A stretch of DNA of 13,953 bases from Phycisphaerales bacterium (GCA_028288875.1 JAQGHK010000695.1:1-13953), one strand, 5' to 3'. Positions 1 through 8,487 are shown, counted from the first letter of the stretch. Notes: generated by a model from the letters alone, not told the origin. Made by a program: numbers and translations.

Positions 1-1077
1 GATCGCGCGGGCTCGGCCGTCTTCACCGCGACGCTGTCGCCGACGGGTATGCCGGATGACGACACGGTGCGGCAGTCGATGGACGTGCTACCGCCGCCGC
101 GGATTCAATTCATCGGCCCGAGCAACGCCACGACGGGGGCGACGACGCGGCCGAGTGGATTATTCGCCGATACCGACGTCGCCGTGCTGACCGACGCCGC
201 GCCGGACCTGGCCACGTTGTCAGCGATCGAACAGTTCGTCGCCGGCGGGGGCGGGCTGCTGATCGCTCCGGGCAAATCGCTCACCACGGCCGCGTGGAAC
301 CAGCGGTTCTGGAAAAGCGGCTTCGGCCTCGCGCCGGTGGCGGCCGCGGACGTAGCGATCGAAAAAACGGCGTGGCCGGCGGACGTAGCCTCCTTTGCGT
401 TGCCCGCGGGCGATGCGATCGATTGGACCAATCGGCCCGTCACCCGCTACTGGCGCTTCGTGCCCGGCGGCGGCGAAAGCGTCATCGCCCGCATCAATAA
501 CGACCCACTGGTCATCGAGCGCCGCTTCGGGCGCGGACGCGTGACCACCGTCGCCGTGCCGCTCGACGGCCAATGGACCGTCGGCGGCAACCCCGCTACG
601 TATCGCGGGCTGATCGATGTCTTGGCCCCGCGCCTTGTCGATCGGCCGATCATCCGCAATGTGGACGTGGGCGTGCCGCTGGAATCGGTCTTGCGGCTCG
701 GGCGCGATCGCAGCGTGACGGTCACGCGGCCGGACGGGCGAGCCGATCGCATCAGCCTCACCGTCGTCGGCGGGCAAGGCGTGTTCCGGTACACGCGGAC
801 CGATCTGCCGGGTCGCTACACCGTCCGCGGCGCCGACCAGCCGGCCGACGACTGGTTCGTCCGGCCCGACCCGGCGGAATCCAATCTATCGCTACTGGAT
901 GACACGCAGTTGGCCGCGCTGCTGCACAACACCTCGGTCGACTTTCGCGCCAGCCCGGCCGCGCCGCCGCGACATGAAAGCAGCCGGTCGATCGGCTTGA
1001 TCGCGGCGCTGGGCGTCCTGCTGGCCGTCGAGATGCTGATCACCAATGTCTATCTCCCACGCCGGGAGCGCGCATGA
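1..1077 (+). CDS. BatA-like membrane protein, 3' part (5' end outside window)
   Basis: The frame is open from base 1, so the gene starts upstream; the ATG at 49 is internal. 358 residues are visible. Near the N-terminus of this piece there is an alternating hydrophobic stretch (VAVLTD, then GGGGLLIAPG) typical of the amidotransferase-like fold found in the C-terminal half of planctomycete BatA/vWA proteins. A beta-rich segment follows, and one strong transmembrane helix (about GLIAALGVLLAVEMLI) ends in the basic tail LPRRERA, which should lie in the cytoplasm. The missing N-terminal part probably carries the usual BatA double-transmembrane region and a vWA domain; that is family knowledge, not seen here. 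The stop codon overlaps the start of the next gene as ATGA, implying translational coupling. The substrate or partner is unknown; related clusters pair with MoxR ATPase and DUF58 proteins. Confidence 0.75.
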   Translation, partial: DRAGSAVFTATLSPTGMPDDDTVRQSMDVLPPPRIQFIGPSNATTGATTRPSGLFADTDVAVLTDAAPDLATLSAIEQFVAGGGGLLIAPGKSLTTAAWNQRFWKSGFGLAPVAAADVAIEKTAWPADVASFALPAGDAIDWTNRPVTRYWRFVPGGGESVIARINNDPLVIERRFGRGRVTTVAVPLDGQWTVGGNPATYRGLIDVLAPRLVDRPIIRNVDVGVPLESVLRLGRDRSVTVTRPDGRADRISLTVVGGQGVFRYTRTDLPGRYTVRGADQPADDWFVRPDPAESNLSLLDDTQLAALLHNTSVDFRASPAAPPRHESSRSIGLIAALGVLLAVEMLITNVYLPRRERA

Positions 1078-3578
1078 ACGCGTGGCTGACGTGGGAGCCT
1101 TCGGCGCTGGCCGCTTGGGCGACGGCGGCGCTGCTGATCGCGGGCGCGCTGGCCGCACGGCAATACCTGCGGGCCGGGGCGCCGCAGCCGCTGTTTCTTC
1201 GGCTGGCAGGGCTGGGCCTGTTGGCCGTGATGGCGTGGCAGCCGTCGCTGCGGTTCGTCGAGCGATCCGACGCGCGGCGGCCGCTGCGCATTCTGGTCGA
1301 CGATTCGCTGAGCATGAATCTCGTCGATACCAAGCGATCGCCGGGCGAATGGCTGCGCCTGGCGACGTCGCTGGGGCGGTTTGATACATCGGCCCAGGTG
1401 TCGCCGCTGCGCGATCTGGAAAAATTGCAGGTCGCGCTGACGGACCTGCGCCATGCGAACGAAGCGCTCGCCGCGGCTCGGCAGGGCGATCCCATCGCGT
1501 CGGCCGAGCGCGAGCGGTTGGCCAATGCCACGGGCGAGGCCGCCCGCGCGGCGACTGCCCTGAGGTCGTCGGCCGAAAGCGTCGGCTGTGCGCCCCAGAC
1601 GCTGGCGTCGCTGGATCACGTCGCCCAGGCGATCGCCGAGTTGACTGACGTCGGCACCATCGAAAGCCTGCTCAGCGAAGCGGTGCCCGAACTCCGCCAG
1701 CAGGCTCGCGTGGACGACGATGAGACCGCCATCGATAACGCCGCCGCGGCCGAGGCCGTGCAACTGACGCGCGGCATGACGCGCTTCGACCTGGCCACGG
1801 CCGCTGCCAAGCGGCTGCGTACGATGCATCCGGCGGATGTCAAAATCAGCGGGCTTACCGGTCCGCTGCCGACCGAAGCCACCGCGGCCGCGTCGCCGCT
1901 GTCGGCCGCGCTGCGCGACGCCTGTGTGCGCGCCGCGGCCGAAAAGTTTGAGGCCGTTGTGCTCATCAGCGACGGCCGGGCGACCGAAACGCGATCGCTC
2001 CTGGCCTCGGCCGCTGCCGTGGGCGTGCCCGTCTACACCGTCGCCGCGGCGCCGGAAGATCGCTCGCCGGACGTTCGCGTCACCCGCATCGAAGCCCGGC
2101 CGGCCGTGTCGGAAGGGCAGTCGGTGGTCGTCCGCGTCCGCGTTTCCCAGCGCAACGCCGCAGGGCAGAAGGTCGGACTGACCCTGACCGACGGCCACGA
2201 CTCGATCACGCGCCCGGTGACGCTCGCCAACGACAACACCTTCGAGCTGACCTGGCCGACCGTAGCGGCCCCGGGCGTGCGGCTGACGGCGCGGGTGGAC
2301 GGCGTTAATGGCGAATTGCAGACCGAGAATAACTCGCAGTCGACGTTCGTCACCGCGTTCCGTCGGAAGCAACGCGTGCTGCTGATCGCCGGACCCGGCG
2401 GGCGCGACGTCGGCGATCTGGCCGCGGCGCTGGGCGGCGTGCCGTGGATCGACCTGAAGCGGCCGCGGTTCCAGAAGGAAGACCGCAAGCCGATTGATCT
2501 GCCCGATGCCGAATTCGCCGGCGCTAACCTTATCGTCCTGGCCGACCTTCCGCCGGCAATTCTCAGCGACGCGGCTTGGGCGAGCCTGACGCGGGCCGTG
2601 CGCGATCGCGGCTGCTCGCTCCTGGTGATGGCGGGCAGCGGCGACTGGCTGGCCGACCCGGACGTGGCCCGGCGGCTGGCGCCGCTGCTGCCTACGACGC
2701 CCGGCCCGCGCCCGTCATGGGCCGTTCAGCCCGTCTGGACGGTGCCCAGCCGCTTCGGAACCGACGCGCCGTTCCTTCGCCTGGACGAATCGGCCGACGC
2801 GTCGTTCCGCGCCTGGCTCGGCCGGCCGAAGCTCGGCCGCCTGCTGGCCGTCGGCCCGCCGGCGGTGGGCGCGCGGGCGCTCTTGGTCGATCGATCGACC
2901 CAGTCGCCGGTGCTGGTAGACGCTGCGGCCGGCGGTGGGCGCGTGGCGCTGGTGCTCACCGATGAAATCTGGCGCTGGACCGAGGCCGACGAAGAGGCGG
3001 CCAAGCGTTTCTGGCTCGGCCTGGCGGACACGCTGGACGACCTGCCGTACGCCGCCGAGCGCGACGGGCTGGCGATCACCGTCGACCGCGTCGACGCCAC
3101 TGCCGGCCGAACGCTGTTCGCCCGTGCCCACGCTGCCAACCCCGCCGCGGGCGCCGTCACCTGCACCGTGACCGGCGGCGGCGGCGCGACGTTCGGCCCG
3201 ATCCCCGTGCGGGGGTTTCTTCCCGCCGGCAGCAGGTTCATTGTCCCACTGAACCTGCCCGCGGGGCAGTTTGATGTCGTGCTCCATCAAGGCGCACGCT
3301 CCGTGCAGACCACGCTGACGGTCACCGCCGACGCGCAGCAGGAACTGGCCGATACCACGCCCGACGCGGGCTTCCTCCGCCGCGCCGCCGACGCCACCGG
3401 CGGGGCATCGCTTACGCTGGAAGAGATCGGCCGATTGCCCGAACTGCTGGTACGCCAGCGCGAGCGCGAAGAGCGTGTCGGCTCGTACGCGATCTGGAGC
3501 AGTCCGTACGCCTTCGCGCTGGTCATCGCCTGCCTGGGGCTGGAGTGGGCGCTGCGGCCGCGGGCGAGGCTGGCATGA
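1074..3578 (+). CDS. vWA-like / amidotransferase-like membrane protein
   Basis: This 834-residue protein starts at the ATG that overlaps the previous stop (ATGA), with GGGAG five bases upstream. Order of parts: two N-terminal transmembrane helices (about residues 12-30 and 41-55); a vWA-type metal site DDSLS at 76-80 (D76, S78, S80 fit DxSxS); a long Ala-rich helical insertion (about 110-250); the later vWA strand with LISDG at 297-301; an Ig-like CARDB-type beta domain (about 335-430) containing TENNSQST; an amidotransferase-like domain (about 433-665, starting RVLLIAGPGG); a further beta domain; and a C-terminal helix (about 811-827). The first two helices plus vWA resemble the BatA N-terminal region. 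I infer an envelope-anchored protein with most of its mass outside the cytoplasm. It lies between two coupled genes of the same type of cluster. No enzymatic residues of a true glutamine amidotransferase are evident. Confidence 0.8.
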   Translation: MNAWLTWEPSALAAWATAALLIAGALAARQYLRAGAPQPLFLRLAGLGLLAVMAWQPSLRFVERSDARRPLRILVDDSLSMNLVDTKRSPGEWLRLATSLGRFDTSAQVSPLRDLEKLQVALTDLRHANEALAAARQGDPIASAERERLANATGEAARAATALRSSAESVGCAPQTLASLDHVAQAIAELTDVGTIESLLSEAVPELRQQARVDDDETAIDNAAAAEAVQLTRGMTRFDLATAAAKRLRTMHPADVKISGLTGPLPTEATAAASPLSAALRDACVRAAAEKFEAVVLISDGRATETRSLLASAAAVGVPVYTVAAAPEDRSPDVRVTRIEARPAVSEGQSVVVRVRVSQRNAAGQKVGLTLTDGHDSITRPVTLANDNTFELTWPTVAAPGVRLTARVDGVNGELQTENNSQSTFVTAFRRKQRVLLIAGPGGRDVGDLAAALGGVPWIDLKRPRFQKEDRKPIDLPDAEFAGANLIVLADLPPAILSDAAWASLTRAVRDRGCSLLVMAGSGDWLADPDVARRLAPLLPTTPGPRPSWAVQPVWTVPSRFGTDAPFLRLDESADASFRAWLGRPKLGRLLAVGPPAVGARALLVDRSTQSPVLVDAAAGGGRVALVLTDEIWRWTEADEEAAKRFWLGLADTLDDLPYAAERDGLAITVDRVDATAGRTLFARAHAANPAAGAVTCTVTGGGGATFGPIPVRGFLPAGSRFIVPLNLPAGQFDVVLHQGARSVQTTLTVTADAQQELADTTPDAGFLRRAADATGGASLTLEEIGRLPELLVRQREREERVGSYAIWSSPYAFALVIACLGLEWALRPRARLA

Positions 3579-4726
3579 CGGAACGGCCCGCCATTACCGC
3601 CGCGCTGCAGCAATACGACCGCCGTCGGCGGGCCGTGCAGGCGCTGCGCGCGGCCCTGTTCGGCTTCGCCGTGGTGGGACTGTGGGTGTTCACGGCGGTG
3701 CTGTGGGACCGCTGGCTACGCCTGCCGGCTGCGGCACGGGTCGTGATGGCGGGCGTGACGCTGCTGCTGTTCGCCGGCACGCTCTTCCGTATCGGCCGAG
3801 CGCTATGGGGTGGGCAATTTGATGTCATTGGCTCGGCGAAATCCGTTGAGGCCGCCGACGCAGCGTGGCAGGAGCGGCTGGTGACGGTCGTGAGCCAAGC
3901 GGCATTACCCGCCGATCGACGCGCGTCGACGCGATTGAATGCCGCGCTCGCCGATGCAGTGGCCGATGAGTTGAAGGACCGGCTGCCGGTGCGGTGCGTT
4001 CGCTTGATGCCGTCACGTGGCTTGCTCCTGCTGCTGGTAGCCGTCGCGGCGATGTGGTTGACGCTGGTGCTCATTCCCTGGTCCGGGGCGACGCGGTTGC
4101 TACACCGCCACGTCCTGCCGTGGGCGGACGTTCGGCCTGTGACGACGCTGCAGATCGAACTCTCGCCCACATCGGCGGTGATCCCGCAGGGCGAATCGCT
4201 GACCGTTGAAGCCCAAGTCACCGGCGGCCGGGTGCCAGTCATTCTGGAAGTCGGACCGACACTGAAGTCGCTTCGCCCGGTGGCGATGCTGCCAACCTAC
4301 GGCGATCGCTTTATCGCCACGCTGCTGTCGCAACAGGCTGACTTTGTCTACCGCGTATCCGCCGGCGACGCCGTGACGCGGCCGGTGCAGGTGCGCGTCG
4401 CGCGACGGCCGGGCGTGACGGGGCAGGAGATCGACCTCCAACTCCCCGACGGCCGATCCATCCCCGGCGTCACGGCGACCGACACCGGCCTGCGCATGCC
4501 GGCAGGCACTACGGTGCAATTGCGCTTCCACGTCACCGAACCGCTGAAGTCAGCGGCCCTCCGCAGTGGGAAGATGTTAATAAACGCACGACCCGGAACG
4601 GATTCTCGCACCTGGTCCGCACAGTTTACGGCAATCGCAGACGCAACATGGTCCATCGACCTGCTTGGCGAAAACAACATGACGGCCAACTCCGCCGCCA
4701 CGCTGGTGATTCACGTGGACCGTTGA
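3575..4726 (+). CDS. DUF4175-like membrane protein, probably C-terminally truncated
   Basis: The start is the ATG at 3575, overlapping the previous stop as ATGA, with GAGG five bases upstream; an in-frame GTG/ATG-like extension upstream would run inside the previous gene. The product is 383 residues, with three transmembrane helices (about 25-45, 53-73 and 148-168) and then an all-beta region. The segment SVEAADAAWQERLVTVVSQ (about 90-108) and the later PWADVRPVTTLQIELSP match the style of planctomycete DUF4175-like proteins, which in my recollection run to about 1000 residues with a long coiled-coil C-terminal half. Here the protein stops at VIHVDR, just where relatives continue with DRPP and a second beta domain. 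No continuation is visible in the other frames downstream before the palindrome at 4778. It may be a shortened but functional paralogue or a truncation remnant. Confidence 0.7.
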   Translation: MTERPAITAALQQYDRRRRAVQALRAALFGFAVVGLWVFTAVLWDRWLRLPAAARVVMAGVTLLLFAGTLFRIGRALWGGQFDVIGSAKSVEAADAAWQERLVTVVSQAALPADRRASTRLNAALADAVADELKDRLPVRCVRLMPSRGLLLLLVAVAAMWLTLVLIPWSGATRLLHRHVLPWADVRPVTTLQIELSPTSAVIPQGESLTVEAQVTGGRVPVILEVGPTLKSLRPVAMLPTYGDRFIATLLSQQADFVYRVSAGDAVTRPVQVRVARRPGVTGQEIDLQLPDGRSIPGVTATDTGLRMPAGTTVQLRFHVTEPLKSAALRSGKMLINARPGTDSRTWSAQFTAIADATWSIDLLGENNMTANSAATLVIHVDR

Positions 4727-4777
4727 TGCAGAATACCGTGTCCCAACGTAGCCGTTCATCGCGGTGTTGCTGAAAAT

Positions 4778-4808
4778 TTCCCTCTCCCGGCCATACCGGG
4801 CGAGGGAA
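4778..4808. terminator. GC-rich palindrome between convergent genes, likely bidirectional terminator
   Basis: Inverted repeat TTCCCTC-T-CCCGG / CCGGG-C-GAGGGAA with a five-base loop CCATA: 12 base pairs and one mismatch. It sits directly after the minus-strand stop codon at 4809 and 51 bases after the plus-strand stop, where a shared terminator is expected. There is no T-run, so intrinsic termination is uncertain. Its core CCCTCTCCCGGCCATACCGG is also present in both arms of the inverted repeat at 8362-8530 (A or G at one position), so it is also a member of a dispersed repeat family. Confidence 0.6.
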
Positions 4809-6026
4809 TCAGAGGCGGCTAATCGTTTCGATCGCCCGCCGCATCAGGCCGCGATCAATCTCATGCACATCGATCGGCCGGCCGACGTCGGTCAGCATCG
4901 TTACCGTCAATCGGCCGCCGAGGTGCTGGCGGAATTCTTCCAGGCCGTCCAGAAGCGCGTCGGCGTCCGCCAGGCACCCGTGATGAAGCGTCAGGCCGAG
5001 GTCACGCAGGCAATTCAGAACACGATCGGCTACCAACGTGGACAAGCCATGGGCGAGCGTGGAATAGATGCAATCGATTGCGAGTCCGATGCCGACGGCT
5101 TCGCCGTGGCGGACGGTGAAATTCGTCATCGGTTCGATGCGATGGGCGGACCAGTGGCCGAAATCCAGCGGACGGGATTCCTGTGTTTCAAACGGATCGC
5201 CGCCGCGCGTGATGTGCATCAGGTGCCAGTACGCGCTGCGGCGGATGGCTCGATCGGAGGCAACAGCATCGCGGCCAGCGATGGCTTTCGCGTCGGTACA
5301 AAGCTGATCAAAAAAAGCCGGCTCCTTCAGCAGGCTGACTTTCACGGCCTCTGAAAACCCGCTTCGCCAATCGCGATCGGGTAGCGTGGAGAGCAGCGTG
5401 CGATCGTTGATCACGCCCCACGGCACGGCGAAGCTGCCGAGCCAGTTTTTCTTCCCGAAATAATTGATCGCGTTCTTCACACCCACGCCGCTGTCGGCCT
5501 GGCCCATGACGGTCGTCGGCATGCGCACCAGGCGAATGCCTCGATGTGCGACGGCCGCGCCGAAGCTGACGGCATCCAGGAACGCGCCGCCGCCGATGGC
5601 CAGCACATAGCTGCGACGATCGAGGGCGCTGGCGTGCATCGCTTCAAGAATCGGCTTCAGCCGATCGGGATCATTTTTGATCGCCTCTCCGCCGTCGATC
5701 AGGTGGACGTCAAGCTGTTCGATCGTCTCGCCATGGCGCCCGGCGAAATCGCGAAGCCGAGCGCCCACGCCCGTAGCAGCGTTCACGCCGCTATCGACGA
5801 ACGCCAGCACCCGCGCGGCCCGGCCTTCGGAAGGTTCCAGTAAGGCGCTTAGCACTGCAGCGTCCGCGCCGAGCGCATCATCCGTGAACCGCAACCGGTG
5901 TGTGTACGGCACGACGAACGGGAGATCGAGCGCGGCCGGCACATCACCGGGCGTCTGCCCGGGCGAGCGCGGAGGGGTCACGGGGTTAAAGGCGGGCCTG
6001 GCGAACATCGTCAAACTCTTGTGCAT
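4809..6026 (-). CDS. eboD: EboD-like sugar phosphate cyclase family protein (annotated as 3-dehydroquinate synthase)
   Basis: 405 residues from the ATG at 6026 (an AGGG lies a few bases upstream); an alternative ATG at 6008 has AAGAG upstream. The fold is that of the dehydroquinate synthase/sugar phosphate cyclase superfamily: NAD-binding GGGAFLD at 145-151, PTT at 170-172, DSGVGVKNAINYFGKKN at 178-194, and three candidate metal ligands E226 (GFSEAVK), H291 (FGHWSAH) and H307 (RHGEA). The signatures GGEAIKNDP, PLDFGHWSAH and LEEFRQHLGG match the EboD subgroup rather than AroB of the shikimate pathway; this is recognition by eye. EboD normally belongs to the ebo cluster (eboA-F) involved in exporting or trafficking secondary-metabolite precursors; the exact reaction is unknown. 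No eboA, B, C, E or F is visible here. It follows two oxidoreductase genes on the same strand after a 115-base gap and is probably the last gene of that unit. It lacks any copy of GCGATCGC, unlike most of its neighbours. Confidence 0.78.
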   Translation of the reverse strand: MHKSLTMFARPAFNPVTPPRSPGQTPGDVPAALDLPFVVPYTHRLRFTDDALGADAAVLSALLEPSEGRAARVLAFVDSGVNAATGVGARLRDFAGRHGETIEQLDVHLIDGGEAIKNDPDRLKPILEAMHASALDRRSYVLAIGGGAFLDAVSFGAAVAHRGIRLVRMPTTVMGQADSGVGVKNAINYFGKKNWLGSFAVPWGVINDRTLLSTLPDRDWRSGFSEAVKVSLLKEPAFFDQLCTDAKAIAGRDAVASDRAIRRSAYWHLMHITRGGDPFETQESRPLDFGHWSAHRIEPMTNFTVRHGEAVGIGLAIDCIYSTLAHGLSTLVADRVLNCLRDLGLTLHHGCLADADALLDGLEEFRQHLGGRLTVTMLTDVGRPIDVHEIDRGLMRRAIETISRL

Positions 6027-6141
6027 ATAACCCTAGCCGGATTCGGGCGAAAAAGCCTAGCCCTCTGCTATTAAAGTGCCGCGGAAGGCATCGTCGTTAC
6101 CCGGAAACTCCGAAAATCGCCGGGAATGCGACGAACCGCTT

Positions 6142-7266
6142 TCATGATGTTGCGGCTGCGGCATTGAACCACGCCTGCGGCTCGGTCGAAACGGGTGTGC
6201 CAGATTCGATCGCGCGGTCCATCACCATGGCCAGGTAGTGGTCATGCAGGCCGTCGGTGAGTGTGTAAATCGGCTCGCCGCCGCCGTTTTCGCCATTGCC
6301 CTCATTGGCCATGTTCGCCATGCAGTGGCCGACGGCGATTTCGTCGTCGCTCAGGCGGGCGTCGCCGAAAGGATTTTGATAAACCCACCGTCCGCCGAGC
6401 TGCACGCCGCGGTGGTTGTAGCCCTCCATGTTCCCTTCATGGCCGGAGTCGACGCGGGTGAGATGGTCGATGGCCGGCGTGCGGTAATCGATCAGCGTAC
6501 GGACGGTGTCGTCATGCACTTCGCCGCGTTGGCCACGCACGATGACACGCGGCGAGCGCACCCATGAGCGATGCTGATCCGCAGCGAAGTCAAAGAGGGC
6601 AGTCTGGCCGGTGGCGAACTCGATCGTGGCGATGGTGTGCGCCTGGTCGATCAGCTTTTCCTCGGCTGGTGCGCCTTGGCGATTCGGCCCCTGGATGATT
6701 TTCGAAACGAACTTCTGCGCCCGGATCGTCGCGTGCCCGATGCCGACGCCCAGCAACCGGCGCAGCAGCGCCATGCCGTGATAGCCGTGTGAGAACGACG
6801 CCTGCGCGTGCGTCAGGGGGCCCAGCCGGCCGGAGCGGGCGACGGCGATGCGGGCGGAATGCATCGGCTGGAACGGATAGTTCTCCGCCACTTGAACGGG
6901 AATGCCCTTGGCAATGGCGGGCTGAACGGCCGACCACAGGCGATTCATCACGCCGAGGTCCGCCGGCGCGGGCGGCGTCTCACACAGCACGCCAATGCCG
7001 CGACGGACGGCGATTTCCTCAATGTACTCCGCGGCCGCCGTGCGCGAGACGCTAACCACCACGAAGTCTGGCTTGGCGGCTAGCAGTTCGTCCAGCGATT
7101 GGGTCGCGGGGAAGTTCCACTGCGTTTGCTGCGCTTGCGCTTTAGCCGAGTCGCGAATCAGCATGCCGGTGACGGCGAAGCGATCGGGCAAGGCGTTGGC
7201 GACCTGCAGGAAGAACTGGGCCCGCCAGCCGGCCGCGCCGATGACGGCGAACGTGCGTGGTTTCAA
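6142..7266 (-). CDS. Gfo/Idh/MocA family oxidoreductase
   Basis: 374 residues. The start is TTG at 7266, supported by GGAG seven bases upstream and by the TTGA overlap with the preceding stop. The N-terminal Rossmann domain begins FAVIGAAGWRAQ (about 7-17), and CETPPA at 95-100 sits where family members carry the EKP motif; the usual lysine is replaced by threonine, so catalysis or cofactor preference may differ from the textbook enzymes. The C-terminal half is the alpha/beta substrate domain, ending with YTLTDGLHDHYLAMVMDRAIESG, typical of the family. The reaction would be NAD(P)-dependent oxidation or reduction of a sugar, inositol or similar; the substrate cannot be read. It is translationally coupled to the aldo/keto reductase upstream. 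The 115 bases to the next gene contain an imperfect CCCGG/CCGGG pair but no convincing promoter or terminator. Confidence 0.88.
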   Translation of the reverse strand: MKPRTFAVIGAAGWRAQFFLQVANALPDRFAVTGMLIRDSAKAQAQQTQWNFPATQSLDELLAAKPDFVVVSVSRTAAAEYIEEIAVRRGIGVLCETPPAPADLGVMNRLWSAVQPAIAKGIPVQVAENYPFQPMHSARIAVARSGRLGPLTHAQASFSHGYHGMALLRRLLGVGIGHATIRAQKFVSKIIQGPNRQGAPAEEKLIDQAHTIATIEFATGQTALFDFAADQHRSWVRSPRVIVRGQRGEVHDDTVRTLIDYRTPAIDHLTRVDSGHEGNMEGYNHRGVQLGGRWVYQNPFGDARLSDDEIAVGHCMANMANEGNGENGGGEPIYTLTDGLHDHYLAMVMDRAIESGTPVSTEPQAWFNAAAATS

Positions 7267-8219
7267 AGCGATTCTCCGGTTAATGCGGCGATCTGCTGGC
7301 CGCTGAGGTTTACCTTCGTCGCGCCGAGCGCGTCCTTCAGGTGATCAAGATTTCCCGTCCCCAGAATCGGCACGACCGGGAACGGCCGCTGCATCAGCCA
7401 CGCGAGGGCGACCTGATTCGGCGTCGCGCCGATGTCGGCGGCGATGCGCTCGGCGGCATGCAATCGCGCAGCGCTCGGCTCCGGTTCGCAGCCGCCCGCG
7501 CCTTTATTGCCGCCGGTGGCGAAATAGCCGTTGGCGGTGGAGGAATAGGCGAACACGGGCAGGCCGGTCTTGGCGTGCCACGCGGCGTCGGCGGCGGTGA
7601 ACAGCGGCGAGAGCGGATCCTTCGACGGCTTGGCGACGGCGAGACTGAACTTCGGCTGGCTGGCGGCGAAAGGCGTTTTGTTATTCGCGATCGCGTAGGC
7701 ATTCGCCTCGGCAATGCGGGTGGTGTTCCAGTTGCTCGCGCCGATGGCTTTCAATCGACCGGCGGCGACGTGCTCGTGCAGTGCGTCGATGATTTCGCCC
7801 ACGGGCACGCGCGGGTCATCACGGTGGAGGTAGTAGAGATCGATCGTATCGAAGCCGAGGCGATCGAGGCTCTCGGCGACATCGCTTTTGATCTGGCGAG
7901 GCGAGAGATAATCATCCGGCCGCTCGTAACCTTTCAGCGTGGGGTGTCCGCCTTTGGGGGTGAGCAGCACCTGGTTGCGATCGCCATTTTTACGAACGAT
8001 CTGTCCGAGCGCCCGCTCGCTGCTGCCGTGGCCGTCGGGCAGCCAGAAGGCGTAGACATGGGCGCTGTCGAACACGTTGCCGCCAGCGTTGCGATACGCG
8101 GCGTAAATCGCATCAAGCGCGTTGCCGGTGAGCTTGGTGCCCCAGGAGACGGTGCCGAGCGCGAGGTGCGACGGCGTAAGTGCAAAAATGGAGGTCAGTT
8201 TTGATCGCGCCATTTTCAT
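7263..8219 (-). CDS. Aldo/keto reductase, catalytic tetrad intact
   Basis: 318 residues from the ATG at 8219 (a second ATG lies two codons later at 8213). The frame extends upstream to a TTG at 8324, but that stretch (AVWVICRRAGRAFFWPYSRP) has no family match, so the ATG is preferred even though its Shine-Dalgarno is weak. Tetrad: D51 and Y56 in FDSAHVYA, K89 in LLTPKGG, H132 in DLYYLHRDDP. Further family signatures are SLDRLGFDTIDLYYLH and RLKAIGASNWNTTRI, and the C-terminal PVVPILGTGNLDHLKDAL is the usual cofactor-binding end. It would reduce an aldehyde or ketone, or oxidise an alcohol, with NAD(P)H in the cytoplasm. Its stop overlaps the TTG start of the Gfo/Idh/MocA gene, so the two are likely co-translated and may act on the same compound. 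It is probably the first gene of the three-gene unit. Confidence 0.9.
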   Translation of the reverse strand: MKMARSKLTSIFALTPSHLALGTVSWGTKLTGNALDAIYAAYRNAGGNVFDSAHVYAFWLPDGHGSSERALGQIVRKNGDRNQVLLTPKGGHPTLKGYERPDDYLSPRQIKSDVAESLDRLGFDTIDLYYLHRDDPRVPVGEIIDALHEHVAAGRLKAIGASNWNTTRIAEANAYAIANNKTPFAASQPKFSLAVAKPSKDPLSPLFTAADAAWHAKTGLPVFAYSSTANGYFATGGNKGAGGCEPEPSAARLHAAERIAADIGATPNQVALAWLMQRPFPVVPILGTGNLDHLKDALGATKVNLSGQQIAALTGESL

Positions 8220-8361
8220 TTCAGTTTTGGTGCACAAGTGCAGGGCCGGCCGGGAGTAGGGCCAGAAAAACGCGCGCCCGGCGCGACGACAGATTACCCA
8301 GACCGCCGTGTGACTTATGGCCAATGTGGTCGCCAGAACAGTTTTCGCGACGACGTTCTGT

Positions 8362-8404
8362 CCTCTCTCCCGGTATGGCCGGGAGAGGGTTAGGGTGAGG
8401 GCTT
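8362..8404. repeat. Left arm of inverted repeat pair (CCCTCTCCCGG family)
   Basis: The reverse complement reads AAGCCCTCACCCTA-ACCCTCTCCCGG-CCATA-CCGGGAGAGAGG. It contains an inner palindrome around CCCGG/CCGGG and a tail GCCCTCACCCT. It pairs with 8488-8530 with only a few differences (one extra A, one A/G change, one base in the outer end). Its core equals that of 4778-4808. The structure suggests a miniature, non-autonomous palindromic element. Confidence 0.75.
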
Positions 8405-8487
8405 CCGACCGAAGAGACAGTCGGAGAAAGTTGAGTCAGACGCGACATCATTTTGTGCTTCCACACCCCTCAACGGACCGCGGTGAG

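Noticed and set aside
1050..2372. 440-residue open frame on the minus strand opposite the vWA-like gene
   Set aside because: Arg/Gly/His-rich, no recognisable domain, and fully antisense to a gene with clear motifs; typical of high-GC shadow frames.
4809..6026. Housekeeping shikimate-pathway AroB
   Set aside because: The PLDFGHWSAH and GGEAIKNDP signatures and the non-aromatic-pathway neighbours fit EboD better; not fully excluded without a phylogeny.
7341..8204. 287-residue plus-strand open frame opposite the aldo/keto reductase
   Set aside because: Low-complexity composition and no motif, while the minus-strand gene has an intact catalytic tetrad.
8220..8324. N-terminal extension of the aldo/keto reductase to a TTG at 8324
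   Set aside because: The added 35 residues have no family match; the ATG at 8219 gives the usual family length.
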